Shown here piece by piece: positions 39,490 to 49,628 of a stretch of 64,000 nucleotides of DNA. This stretch comes from Nitzschia sp. DOCU1 (lineage: Eukaryota; Bacillariophyta; Bacillariophyceae; Bacillariales; Bacillariaceae). The stretch lies in contig OX595995.1 in assembly GCA_951394045.1 (NCBI GenBank), positions 868,001-932,000 of the forward strand. Direction: 5' to 3'. Made by a program: the position numbers and the translations under genes. How positions within the stretch are numbered: the stretch's first letter is position 1; every line of letters starts with the position of its first letter. The notes under the pieces were generated by a model that searched no databases, was not told where the DNA came from, and saw nothing but the letters and a program-made list of their open reading frames with translations.

Positions 39490-40464
39490 ATGAAGAGTAT
39501 TTCGGTTGTATCAGTGTTGGCTTTCGTGGTTGCAACCACTGGAGGCGGCGGTCGAGTAGCGGCATTTTCGCCTCCTGGAGCGCGACGAACACAATTGCCG
39601 CGCCCGGTGCTGCCGAGGCCTACCACAATGCCCAAACCGTTTGTGTCGCTTCAAGATTGCCCGTGTAGATCCTCCGTCAGCGCTTTGTGCTTATCAAAAG
39701 TTGATGATGTTTCCGCTTCGGGGCCATCGTCGTCAAGTGGGCCCACAAAATCCGTCATTGTCAAGTCTCTGGCAGTGTTGAGTGTCATGGCCATTGTCTG
39801 GAAGCGACAAGCAATCCTCGCATTTTTAGGTTATGTCAAAAACGAGTGGCTGCTGACAACATTGGATCGGTTAAGTGCTGCAGGTCCTACCGGCCTGGTC
39901 ATCTACACTATTGTCTTTATGCTGTGGGAAATGACATTTGGCATGACGACCCCTGTGGAAACAGCCGCTGGTATGGCCTTTGGCGCCGTTCCTGGAATCA
40001 TTGCGAGTGGTACCGGAAAGTTTATGGGAGCCCTCTTTTCCTTTCTATTGGCGCGATATGCGTTTTCGGAACAAGTACAGAAAAGGATGGAACGAAACGA
40101 GCTGCTAGCCTTGATGGAAGAGAGCGTCCAAGAAACTCCCTTTCGAGTTGCTTTGCTTTGTCGTTTCTCGCCGCTCCCCGAGATTGTGAAAAATGCGGGT
40201 ATGGGAGTTCTACCCGTCTCGAAACGAGCGTACATGGCAAGTTTGATTGTACATGGCCTCTCGTTTACTTGTTTGTGGACGTGCATGGGCGCGGAGACAG
40301 GGCGAGTGCTCCGCGGTCTACCGCCTTCGTCCACCCTGAAAATACTAGTGACGGGAGCCACATGGATTGGCTTTGGTGCTCCTGTTATGATTGGAATATG
40401 GATTAGGAGTCTCAGAGAGAAACAAATGAAGCGGCGAGAGAGTGACGAGAAGATGAACAGCTAA
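39490..40464 (+). CDS. Plastid DedA/VTT (SNARE-associated) membrane protein
   Basis: 324 residues from the ATG at 39490, which gives a signal peptide ending RVAA-F26, the diatom plastid motif; the frame upstream starts with TTG. The VTT/DedA domain (about 120-290) includes TGLVIYTIVFMLWEM, VETAAGMAFGAVPGIIASG, GKFMGALFSFLLARYAF, then VALLCRFSPLPEIVKNAGMG, where the R-x-S/P-x-x-P..N pattern is conserved, and final TM helices. Family members (TVP38, TMEM41/64, DedA) are lipid scramblases or membrane-homeostasis proteins; plastid membrane lipid handling is inferred. The tail is basic and charged. Confidence 0.85.
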   Translation: MKSISVVSVLAFVVATTGGGGRVAAFSPPGARRTQLPRPVLPRPTTMPKPFVSLQDCPCRSSVSALCLSKVDDVSASGPSSSSGPTKSVIVKSLAVLSVMAIVWKRQAILAFLGYVKNEWLLTTLDRLSAAGPTGLVIYTIVFMLWEMTFGMTTPVETAAGMAFGAVPGIIASGTGKFMGALFSFLLARYAFSEQVQKRMERNELLALMEESVQETPFRVALLCRFSPLPEIVKNAGMGVLPVSKRAYMASLIVHGLSFTCLWTCMGAETGRVLRGLPPSSTLKILVTGATWIGFGAPVMIGIWIRSLREKQMKRRESDEKMNS

Positions 40465-40698
40465 GACAAGTCTAGTGGTCGACTGCCCATAGTATGACAG
40501 TTGTTAGCTTCTGTAGCAACTACATGCGTTCTTATCTTTGTCTGAAAGGGAATTAATATATACTATGCTGAGCAATTGTCGTTGATGGCAGAGGAGTCTA
40601 CCGAAACAGTCGATTCCATGGTGAAACCAAATGCAAAGCTGTAGGAGTCCTCGATGTGAGCGGTTACCGGACTCCTTCTGTACTCGTATAAGCACGCA

Positions 40699-41950
40699 TT
40701 ACGCATTATTAGTGGTCCAGGGATCCCCGTCTTTGCGTTGTTCTGGTAGCACCTCCTCTTCGTCGTCGTCTTCCTCATGCTTGTCCTCCTCTTCATCGGG
40801 CAAGGGACCCAACCCGTAATACGACCTATCAATTTCTGCAGGCAAACTATTCGCTTTGTAATCAAGGTACGCCGGCATGAAATTCATACCAAAGGCAAAG
40901 GCCGTGAGAGTTGGAGGGGCAGCTGCCCCGTCTGCCCCTGGCAAAATGGAAGGTTGGACAATGATTTGCAAGACTAGCTGGACCAGCCAGCCCATCCAAA
41001 TAGACAACTTAAAGGCGCCGCCGTCATCCGGATTGAAAACGCCGCATTGTCGCATGATTCCCCATATCGCATTCACAATCTGCAAGTGTCATGAAGGACG
41101 AGCCCGTATGTAAGAGCTTGCACTTTCCAGCAAGTGCAAGGGGGCAAAAGAGAAAAAACCCACTCACCTGGACTACACCGACTGTAATGGCCAACGACGG
41201 GTACCTTATAAGATACATTGCGACTTGGACAATACTTCCATCGGGCAAAGGACCACCTTTACAATTGAAGGTGTTCTCTAGGTAGGCACCGATAATCAAC
41301 TGCGTTGCGCCGCCCAAGAGCAATATGACCGAGTAAAACGATAGGCGGCCGCCATAATAATTCCCGTCCCTCTCCTCGGGCTTGCCCTCTTGGAACTTGG
41401 ATAGCGATATCAGTAATAAACTGATAGACCCCAACATGCCAAACCAATACGCAATAATGGCGATCACACCCATGGAAGCCAGGAATTTCGCATTTAGATC
41501 CTCGTACTGGGTTAAAGATCCAAGAGGAACATCAAAGTTGGATCCTTCGGAGGCGATTCTTGTGACATTCATACAGGAACTGACAGTCAAAATGTAGGCT
41601 GATTGCATAAAGATCGAAACGGCGATGCTTATCTTCTTGGACCCGGAGTTGTTGAACACTTCACCAATTCCAACGAGCATCGCCAATAATCCAGTCGTGA
41701 CACAGCACAAGTATCCAAAAAGAGTGGAAAACTTTAAGCCTTCTGTCGCCGTGAAAAAGTCCCCATTCTCATCTTTGGCCCCATTGATCAGACCTGCAAT
41801 GAACGTCAATGGTTGAATGACTTCGGGTAAACCCATCAAGATCAACAAGGCCGCATGTTCTTGTTTTTCTTTTTCAAATCGCAAACGACCAAGGAGACGT
41901 CGCGCCTTGGGATCAAAACGGTGGTCATCGTCGCCGTCTGTTACCGCCAT
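40699..41950 (-). CDS. Multi-TM protein, unknown
   Basis: Two exons, 41950-41168 and 41079-40699; intron 41167-41080 (88 bases, GTGAGT...TTGCAG), phase 0. 387 residues. A basic, charged head (DPKARRLLGRLRFEKEKQE) is followed by about eight TM segments: LILMGLPEVIQPLTFIAGLI, FGYLCCVTTGLLAMLVGIGE, AVSIFMQSAYILTV, MGVIAIIAYWFGMLGSISLL, SVILLLGGATQLIIGAY, YPSLAITVGVVQ-IVNAI and LSIWMGWLVQLVLQIIV. The acidic tail (DEEEDKHEEDDDEEE) is cytosolic. I recognise no transporter family; the regularly placed Gly and Pro suggest a channel or transporter-like fold. Confidence 0.75.
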
Positions 41951-43658
41951 GATCGCTAAGAGCAGCAGAATAACGCAATGGCAATAAAATAGATAGAATC
42001 AACACGCAAGCTACAATGCAGCCAGAACTATGACTACTTCGTCAAAGTGACATGAGAACTATCCCAGGCAATTTTGGCAGTGCAGAAGATTGCATGTGCA
42101 GGATTCGCCATTCATCGAATTCGCTTGACGCCTGCTCTTCTGTCCCTTGAGAAGTTCGTGAATGGAATAGAATCCCGATTGAAAGTAGTGAGCCAAAAAT
42201 GAAGTTATCGTGGTCGTAGCAGCGAGAATGATCGTTTTGAGTCTATTAATACCCCAGCCTGCAAGTCTGACCAACTGGTGATGTACCGGGTACCGGGTTG
42301 CTAATCAGGACAAGAAGATGGGGAAGGTTGGAACATATTTTGTGACTCGTTGTAGCGATGCTGCTGTTACCCGATCTCACCGTATTCTTGTTGGTGCTTG
42401 TACTACTAGCTAGTAGTACTAGGAACATGCTTATTCTCGGAGTCGGGGTCATATATTGTTACTATGAACAAAGCAACAAAGCCACCCTCCATTAATAGCC
42501 CACTCTAGTACAGCTCTAAAAACCATGGTTACTGCTGGCTTCAAAGTGCTGTAGAAGCAACGTTTCCTCTCAACTTCTTTAGTCTTGAAAGCAATTATAT
42601 ATGTAAAGCAGTGACGACGAAGAGTACCACGCACCATCAAGAGTTAGCACCTGCCTTGGCGATCGAAGATTACCGGTAGGCCCCGGAGGTCCTTCTTTCT
42701 GACGAATCTTGTGTGTTGCTTACCTCTCTACTAGCATTACTATAACAGAGAGTACAAGGCAAAAAGAGGTAACGTCAGAGGGATGACGAACACAGTTGTT
42801 GACACGAGCGCTGCTGTTGCGAATTATGTATGATATAAATAATAGCAGCGGCGGGACACTCCGTCTTCGCTGACTTGCGATAGGATGATGATGAATTGCA
42901 TGCTTCTCACATAATACTATCACGAAAATTTGAAGTAGGGGACTTTCCGAGTGGTACAAGATCGATCCATCCAATGAAAGAGGCGTCGGTTGATGTTAAC
43001 CTCTTGGATTATCATTTTCGCATACGTATGCCAAATGGTTGAAACTCCGTGTTGGTTGCAACAAGTGAGAGAGAAGAAGTGCACGACTGCGCACCGCGGG
43101 AAGTAAAAGTTGAATGTTTCTGTAGTGCAGTTGTCCGAAAGATAACATAATCCTTTCAGAGTAACTACAGAGACACAGCCCCGCTGGAGTGCTGGCAGTA
43201 ACAAAAGGCACCAACTTGGCAAACTATTCTACGTTCGTTGTTGCCTTGGCACCATAACTTTGGCTTCCGTTTTGGTGGTGTTTGGCGGGCACGCGACCAA
43301 TGCGCACTCCGCTCATCCGACTATTCCCACATCCTCAACGTACCGGGTATCGAACCATGTGCGCGTTATCGCAAGGAGGAACGCGGCGATAGGGCCAATG
43401 CATGTGCTTTTCGCGTAGCATTGCGGGGAGAGAAATTTGGCCCACTGCGGTTCGCGGCGCGGTGTCTCCGCATTCCGCTAGTCTAGGAAATTGACGAAGG
43501 CGTGATTCAACGTGTCGCACCCACGACACCGCCCCCACGACCGGTGAAATATGAGGCCACGAGAACTCCTCGTCGTCCACCGATCATCCGATCACTTTTT
43601 TTGAACCCGACCAAAAAACTCTTTGCTTCGTCGCAACACGCCTTTCAACTCGATCCGT
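41951..43658. other. 1.7-kb intergenic region
   Basis: Lies between the multi-TM gene (-) and the ODC start (+), so both promoters should be here. CTAGTAGTACTA-type repeats occur near 42407-42420. None of the short frames (42059-43580) shows a motif or consistent coding bias. I see no gene. Confidence 0.4.
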
Positions 43659-45808
43659 ATGGGAAGACACCAGCGTACCTTGTCATTCCACCAAGTGGAC
43701 AGCGAGCAAGCCTCTGGCATTCTTGGAGATGTTCTCAAAGAAGCCAATGTCTTTCTCGGCGGTTCGTCCGTCGGGAAAGGCTTGAAGAAGGCCGCCAATT
43801 ACTACCTTAGTGAACGTTTGTCCAAGGCCCCCGTGCCTTCTCACTTGAACTTGCCTGGAGCTGCTGATTTGAATCCTGAATGCGTGAAAACCCCTGCTGA
43901 AGAAGCCTTTTACGTTTTGGATATCGGAGTTGTTGTTTCTCAGGTCTATCAATGTGAGTAACGTATTGTCAAGCAAGAGCCAATGAGATGAACGACGGTG
44001 TTGCGGTTCTCATGATGACCTCTATGACACGTGCAGGGCGTCGCGTCTTCCCTCGCATTGAACCCTTTTACGCTGTCAAATGCAACCCCGATCCCGTTGT
44101 CGTCAAGACCCTTGCCATCTTGGGCTGCAACTTTGACTGTGCATCTCGCAATGAGATCCGCCTCGTCCAAAGCATCTGCGCGGACTTGCCGCGAAAGCCC
44201 GAGATTATCTACGCTAACCCGTGCAAGGCACGCGCCCACATCATCGAGGCCGTCTGCAAGGGCATCAAGATGGTCACTTTCGACAACATCGTTGAAGTCG
44301 AGAAGTGCGCATCTGTCAGTAAGAACATTGAGTTGATTCTTCGCATCATTACTGACGATCGAGGCTCCCAGTGCCGCCTCAGCTCCAAGTTTGGAGCTCC
44401 TCGTCAAAAGTGGCGCCCCTTGCTAGCGGCCGCCAAGAAGCACGGGCTCAACGTTGCTGGAGTCTCGTTCCACGTCGGATCTGGCTGCCGCGATGCCACC
44501 CGATACGAACTTGCCCTCAAGGACGCCCGTGAAATCTTCGACATTGCCGAAAAGGAATACGGCATGAACATGAAGATTGTGGACATTGGTGGAGGTTTCC
44601 CTGGTGAAACCCACAGCATGTGGAACCCTGCTGTTGAGCTCGACGAGGAAACCGAGGACGACAAAATGGAGGGAAAGCCTCACGACGAAGAGGAAGAGGA
44701 TCGTTTCATGTTCTTCACTGAAATCGCAGAGCAAGTCGCCCCGATTGTCGACGAACTCTTCCCTCCTGAGTCTGGGATTCGAATCATTGGAGAGCCTGGA
44801 CGATATTTCGTTGCCGCTGCAGCTACGCTCTGCTGCTCTGTCGTTGCTGTTCGCACTAACCAAGTTGGTTCTGACTACGAGCCAGAGCCTATCGATGATA
44901 TCGAAGCGGCTGCTGCCTTGGCCGACATGACTCGTGAGGAAGAGAAGGCTCTGGTCCACCACAAACGTGATAATTCTTACATTAGCATCACCGAGGACCC
45001 TGTCTTCGCCTCCATCCAAGAAAGCATGGAGGATTACTCCAAGCTCTTTGCTAGTCAGCAATTGGCTCAACAAGAAGTCGATGTCTACACGGACAAGTTG
45101 GATTTGTATCACGAAGGCTTTGAATCAGCGATGGACATGTTGGGTCCTCCTGATGAGGAGCAAATGCACACCAAGTTCCATACGGTAGAAGGTATGACCT
45201 ACCCCCTTGTTGCGGGACCGGCGGAGCTTGACGAGGAACCCCAAGAACCCAGTGCTTTGTTGACTCTTGCTGCCGCGGGTGAGGCAGCGATCAACGGTGT
45301 CATGATGCAAGCGGTGGCCGATTCTGCCCCGCTCCAGGATGACTACGCCTACTACATTAACGACGGAGTTTATGGCGCGTTCAACAACATCATGTTCGAT
45401 CACGCCCACGTTCGTCCTCGTGTACTAGAGGTCTCTGTGGAAGCTCCAGGGATCAACATGAAGAATGGTTTCAAGAGATTGAATTCGGATAGTGACCATT
45501 CCTCTGACGAAGGCACTCCCCGTCGCGAACTTTTTGCCTCGACTGTCTTTGGTCCTACTTGCGACTCCATTGACGTTGTTGCCCGATCCGTTCTCCTTCC
45601 CCAACTTTCTGTGGGAGACTTCATCTACATGAACAACATGGGTGCCTACACCATGGCGGCATCTAGCTCTTTCAACGGCTTCACCCCCACTGAAAAGTTC
45701 TATGTCTGCTCGGTTCAGCCTGAGTACTTCGAAGGCTTGATCAAGGGTCCCGATGCTACTCCCTCCAATGACGAGGCGGAGGGTGAAGAGAAAAAGTTCG
45801 AGGACTAA
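43659..45808 (+). CDS. Ornithine decarboxylase (PLP group IV) with a large insertion
   Basis: Two exons, 43659-43953 and 44037-45808; intron of 83 bases (AAT|GTGAGT...GTGCAG). About 688 residues, against about 450 for typical ODC. The splice rebuilds FYVLDIGVVVSQVYQ-W-RR. PLP Lys113 lies in EPFYAVKCN. Further motifs are SFHVGSGC, VDIGGGFPG, IIGEPGRYFVAAA (PLP phosphate site), YYINDGVYGAFN, and FGPTCDSIDV with catalytic Cys607. It decarboxylates ornithine to putrescine, feeding the long-chain polyamines diatoms also use in silica deposition. Between GRYFVAA (about 358) and YYINDG (about 536) lies a long acidic insert (DDIEAAAALADMTREEEK and so on), and an acidic loop interrupts the VELDEETEDD region. 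The start is the first in-frame ATG. Confidence 0.92.
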
Positions 45809-46149
45809 TCGTCATTCGAGAAATATTGCTGTAAGTCACATACCCACTGTGAAATCGAGGAACAATGAAAGAAGCGGCCTCTGTGTGAAATTCAATCTAG
45901 TATTACAAATCTAAGTCTAAAGCGCACTTGCGACTACATGTTGTACTTCCATCAGCAGTATTAGTCGACTGCCGCGCTATGCCTAGCTAGATCTACCACC
46001 GGGGCACACGGTCAATAATTGACAATCTCACTTGCCCCGCCAAGGCACTGCTACTAGAGGGACAAAACCACAAGCTCAAACGCCATCTGGACTATTGTTA
46101 CAAAACTACTAATATTGAAACAAGTACGATCCTCTTGGAAACAACACAA
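45809..46149. other. Convergent intergenic region
   Basis: 340 bases between convergent ODC (+) and the CCGL family member (-); no gene seen. Confidence 0.4.
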
Positions 46150-46788
46150 TTACTTCAGTTCGTCGTCTGTCTCTTTTAGTCCGTGCCTACGACTCTCATT
46201 GATAGTATGAAATCGAATCAGCAGCTTGACGTTGTTCGCCGCCCCGGAGACGTTGCTCCAACTCCACACAAAGCAAGTGACTTTGTAGCCCTTGGCTCTG
46301 AAATGTTCATCGGTAACTTTCATCGCCCACCCCTGATTCAAAAGCGGAACCATTTTCCGTATTGTTTGCTCATCATTCTTGATCAATCCACAGCAGCCCG
46401 TTTCTGGAGGGATGCCATTTACCGCTTCCACAAAGGACTTATGTAATTTCTTCTCTTTCCATATCTTCTTGCATTCTTCGAAATCTTCCAAAACAGTGGA
46501 AATAGTATGTTCCGTGAGCTTGGCCTTTGGGTCCAGCCCAAGCGAAGATTCAACCTCAAAAGCACCCACCACCGACTTGTCCACTTTCCACTTGAAGGCA
46601 GCATTTTCTCTTGTCGAGATCCGCATGTTCCTCGGGGGCTCTTTCCGCCCTGATCCCTGGCCTGTTGTTGACATTCTCAAGGACTCCAAGGATGGTCTTT
46701 TACTCTTTCCTGGTGTTATTATTTGTACTCTCCGATCTGATTCCGACGACGGTGGGGACTCGTCCTCGGTTCGACTCGATCCAGACAT
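46150..46788 (-). CDS. Unrecognised protein, CCGL family member 2
   Basis: 212 residues from the ATG at 46788; the longer frame begins with TTG. A Ser/Arg-rich leader (SGSSRTEDESPPSSESDRR) precedes a core homologous to the protein at 32492-33250: STRENAAFKW, VVGAFEVESS, W-KEKKLHKSFVEAV, P-PETGCCGLI, LLNQGWAMKV and FVWSWSNVSGAANN-KLLIRF. The Cys pair in CCGL is conserved in both. No TM or signal is visible. Intronless. Family and function unknown. Confidence 0.7.
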   Translation of the reverse strand: MSGSSRTEDESPPSSESDRRVQIITPGKSKRPSLESLRMSTTGQGSGRKEPPRNMRISTRENAAFKWKVDKSVVGAFEVESSLGLDPKAKLTEHTISTVLEDFEECKKIWKEKKLHKSFVEAVNGIPPETGCCGLIKNDEQTIRKMVPLLNQGWAMKVTDEHFRAKGYKVTCFVWSWSNVSGAANNVKLLIRFHTINESRRHGLKETDDELK

Positions 46789-47902
46789 GATGTCAACGTC
46801 GTTCAAAATTTATCATGGAGCTGAAAATGGTCGTCGGCATCCAGAGGTGCACCTCGCAAAAAATATCATAGCGCGCGCGAGAGACCAACGCGCAATCCCG
46901 TTTTAGATAAAGATTGTTGGTGCTGATGGACTACGAAGGCGGAAAAGTTCCCCCATCGGCTCCGTCACAACTTTGTCGTCTCCGCACTGTTGTCCGCATT
47001 TCCTGCAGTCATCAACTCGGCGGATCTACATCGGCAGGAGCTAGCAATTGCTACTATCACTGAAGCAATCCAATGAGGCGCGGTAGTACTGCTAGTACTA
47101 GTAGTAAGATGAAGAAGCAGCCTCAGCAGCAGGATCATCTTCGTGATATATCATCCGCGGCTGTTGCTCTTCACCCACCTTAGTCTTGTCATTTCTGTTC
47201 TTATCTCGCTTGCTACTGTTATGTGCCTTTGGGAGACTATAGTACCAGGTACCATTCCTACCGGTAGCTCTCGAAGGCATGATGTACGAAGTGTCTCGAG
47301 TGAGTCGTCCATGATATTTATCGTAGTACATAGTCCAGGATGTTTCGTAGGTGGGGGGCGGAGAACGTCATCACCACCTTGGTCCGTCCGTATCAGGCAC
47401 ATTTATTTGGGACATGATTGATTCCGCTAATCAAATCCAATCATTTTTACGAAGCATGCAGTGCGTATGGCTCACCACGTAGGCGCCGAAAAGAGGCTTA
47501 TGTCAAAAGACAAATGCCGATATTTCTACTTATTAATTAAAGGGCAATGCCCACATAAGGGGCGAGAAGCGGGCGCGCTCATCCTCCCCAAAGAAAACGC
47601 GATCGAAAGACGCGCGGCGTGTCTCTGCTGTTGCCTTTGGTGGAGAGAAGTGGGGATTCACACTCTCCATTCGTAAAGGCCCTACGCACTTCTACGAGAC
47701 CGGAAAGCGTGCAAAACTGTCGTCGTCGACGCCGCCGCCATGGTGAAAACCTGCCGTTTTGGAAGTGAAAAGAGGCAAGCGGCAGCTGTTTTGTCGGTCG
47801 TATGCCTTGAACGTTGACACACTCTCCTCTCCCTTTCATTTAAGTCCCATACGATCAACAACTCCTATCTCAATTGTTGTTTCCTTTTACTTGCCGACAA
47901 CC
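46789..47902. other. Intergenic region, about 1.1 kb
   Basis: Lies between CCGL family member 2 (-) and the UBE2Q-like gene (+). Contains one weak candidate exon on the minus strand (47098-47331, listed separately) and CTAGTACTAGTAGT repeats near 47090-47103. The last 150 bases are probably the UBE2Q-like promoter and 5' leader. Confidence 0.4.
47098..47331 (-). CDS. Possible short protein or terminal exon, unrecognised
   Basis: 77 residues from the ATG at 47331, starting MYYDKYHGRLTRDTS, with a Lys/Asn/Arg-rich centre (KRDKNRNDKTK) and an acidic tail ending ASSSYY. The frame is open upstream as PPPTYETSWT before a stop, so it could be the last exon of a longer gene. Composition looks protein-like, but there is no homology or splice evidence. 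Confidence 0.25.
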   Translation of the reverse strand: MYYDKYHGRLTRDTSYIMPSRATGRNGTWYYSLPKAHNSSKRDKNRNDKTKVGEEQQPRMIYHEDDPAAEAASSSYY

Positions 47903-49168
47903 ATGGATGTTCATAACAACAATTCCACTAGCACTAATAGTAGCACTCGCCGTCGCCCGGAGCATTCCAGTTTCCTCGCCCATAGTCAGCCGCAGGACCT
48001 GACCAAGTGTGTGTCCATGGTAGAGGGTTCTTCTCTTCCCTCGGGAGGGGACGATGACGCTGTTATTGCGGCTCCTCCAGAGGCCACTACGAACGATGAA
48101 AGTCTTTCCCTTCAGATGGGCGCTCCAGCGGAAATTCCTCCCGATACGAAACCTTCGGGTTCGGAAGCTAACGAGGGAGAAGTAGGCGCCGCAGACGATG
48201 ATGATGACTGGGGCGATGAAGATTCGTATGAATACGAAGATGATGAGGATGTTGCTTTTTCGGGTTTTCTTGCGCCGACAGCAGCAGCAACATCGGGATC
48301 TCGTAGTGCATCTGTAGAGCCAGCTCGGATTGTGGAAGAAGAGCAGAAAGAAGAGGCCGCAACCGCCACAGCAGCTGCGGCCGCGGAGGCTTCCAAGCGC
48401 AAGTGGAAGGAGCCGACGCGGGAGGCAGTCAACATGTCGCTGAGAGCTCAGTCGGAATCGACGGGAGGAAAGCGAAGACTGGCTCTGGATCTCTACAAGA
48501 TTATGAATCAGGACACGGAAGAAGCGGGCTTTTCGCTTCAGCCCAAGTCAGAAGACTCGATGGATATCTGGACGATCAAACTCTTCCAGTTTGACGAGGA
48601 CTCAAATCTCGCAAAAGATATGAAAGTCCTAGGTATCGATCATATTGAACTGGAGATGAGGTTCCCAGATCAGTATCCTTTTGAACCTCCGTTTGTGCGG
48701 GTAGTTCGGCCGCGATTCAAGAGACAAACGGGGTTTGTGATGAACGGGGCTCTTTGTATGGAACTACTCACAAAAGAAGGCTGGAATCCCATCAATGATA
48801 TTGAAAGTGTCATTGTATCAATCCGATCTCTACTTGTAGTCGGCGATGGTCGCTTGCAAGCTGCTGCTGAGCTTACGGAGGCTCGGTATGAGCAGTTGCT
48901 AGAAGCTGCCAACGAAACGTCGACACAAGGTGAGGAAGCTGTTGCTAAGCAGAGTAGTAGTAACGGTGAAACTGATGCTGATACAAAAAATGATGACGAA
49001 CCCTCAGCCAAGCGTGCTCGCGTTGAAGATGCAAAGCCAAAGCCGGTAACGAAGGAACAGGTTGGAAGTTATACAGCTTCAGAGGCGCAATCTGCGTACT
49101 CGCACCTTTCGGATTATCACAAAAAAAAGGGATGGGATACTTCGGGATGGTGGGCGCGAAAGGGTTGA
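47903..49168 (+). CDS. UBE2Q-like ubiquitin-conjugating enzyme E2
   Basis: 421 residues from the ATG at 47903; the longer frame starts at TTG. Residues 1-185 are low-complexity and strongly acidic (DDDDWGDEDSYEYEDDED), then Ala-rich. The UBC domain (about 195-345) shows DIWTIKLFQFD, MRFPDQYPFEPPFVRVVRP (the E2 P-F-x-P-P-F/V element), then FVMNGALCMELLTKEGWNP, with the active-site Cys near 284 in the UBE2Q context (x-x-ICMELLT-x-x-GW), and VIVSIRSLLVVGDGRL. The usual E2 HPN motif is absent, as in UBE2Q. The C-terminal tail contains a KRARVEDAKPK basic patch and HKKKGWDTSGWW. It transfers ubiquitin from E1 to a target or E3. Confidence 0.88.
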   Translation: MDVHNNNSTSTNSSTRRRPEHSSFLAHSQPQDLTKCVSMVEGSSLPSGGDDDAVIAAPPEATTNDESLSLQMGAPAEIPPDTKPSGSEANEGEVGAADDDDDWGDEDSYEYEDDEDVAFSGFLAPTAAATSGSRSASVEPARIVEEEQKEEAATATAAAAAEASKRKWKEPTREAVNMSLRAQSESTGGKRRLALDLYKIMNQDTEEAGFSLQPKSEDSMDIWTIKLFQFDEDSNLAKDMKVLGIDHIELEMRFPDQYPFEPPFVRVVRPRFKRQTGFVMNGALCMELLTKEGWNPINDIESVIVSIRSLLVVGDGRLQAAAELTEARYEQLLEAANETSTQGEEAVAKQSSSNGETDADTKNDDEPSAKRARVEDAKPKPVTKEQVGSYTASEAQSAYSHLSDYHKKKGWDTSGWWARKG

Positions 49169-49628
49169 ACGACCTGCCTTATCATGTCTAGCGCTCTTGA
49201 GCGCGCCTTTTTTCTCGAGGGTTCATGCTAGGACCGCAGAGAACTTCATTCGAATCATTCACTCTTTCTTTCACCACAAAGATCGGATCCGTTCACTCTG
49301 GGAACGGATGAGCATAACTCACTTGGGGCCTTTTGTTTTGGTCTTACAGAGTACTATTTCGGGCTGTTGGACGGCACCGATGGTCCTCTTGTATATCTTC
49401 AAGTCAAGACCGCTCCTACTTCTACCACTGCTACTATCATTGTACGTAGACTCATGATTTTTCTATAGCGACTGTAGGTACTTTGAATATTATACTATTT
49501 AAAGCAAATTTCACACATGCCATGAACTACCGGTAGCTGCGTATTATTCTGAAACACCATCCAATCACTACTGAGTTGAGTTGAGTTGATTCGTCACCTC
49601 AAGAAGACGAATATGAATAGGTTAACGA
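49169..49628. other. Convergent intergenic region
   Basis: About 460 bases between the convergent UBE2Q-like and HDAC-like genes; no gene seen. A GAGTTGAGTTGAGTTGA run lies at about 49571-49588. Confidence 0.4.

Noticed and set aside
44423..45112. 229-codon minus frame opposite ornithine decarboxylase
   Set aside because: Lies within conserved ODC exon 2 and has no motif of its own.
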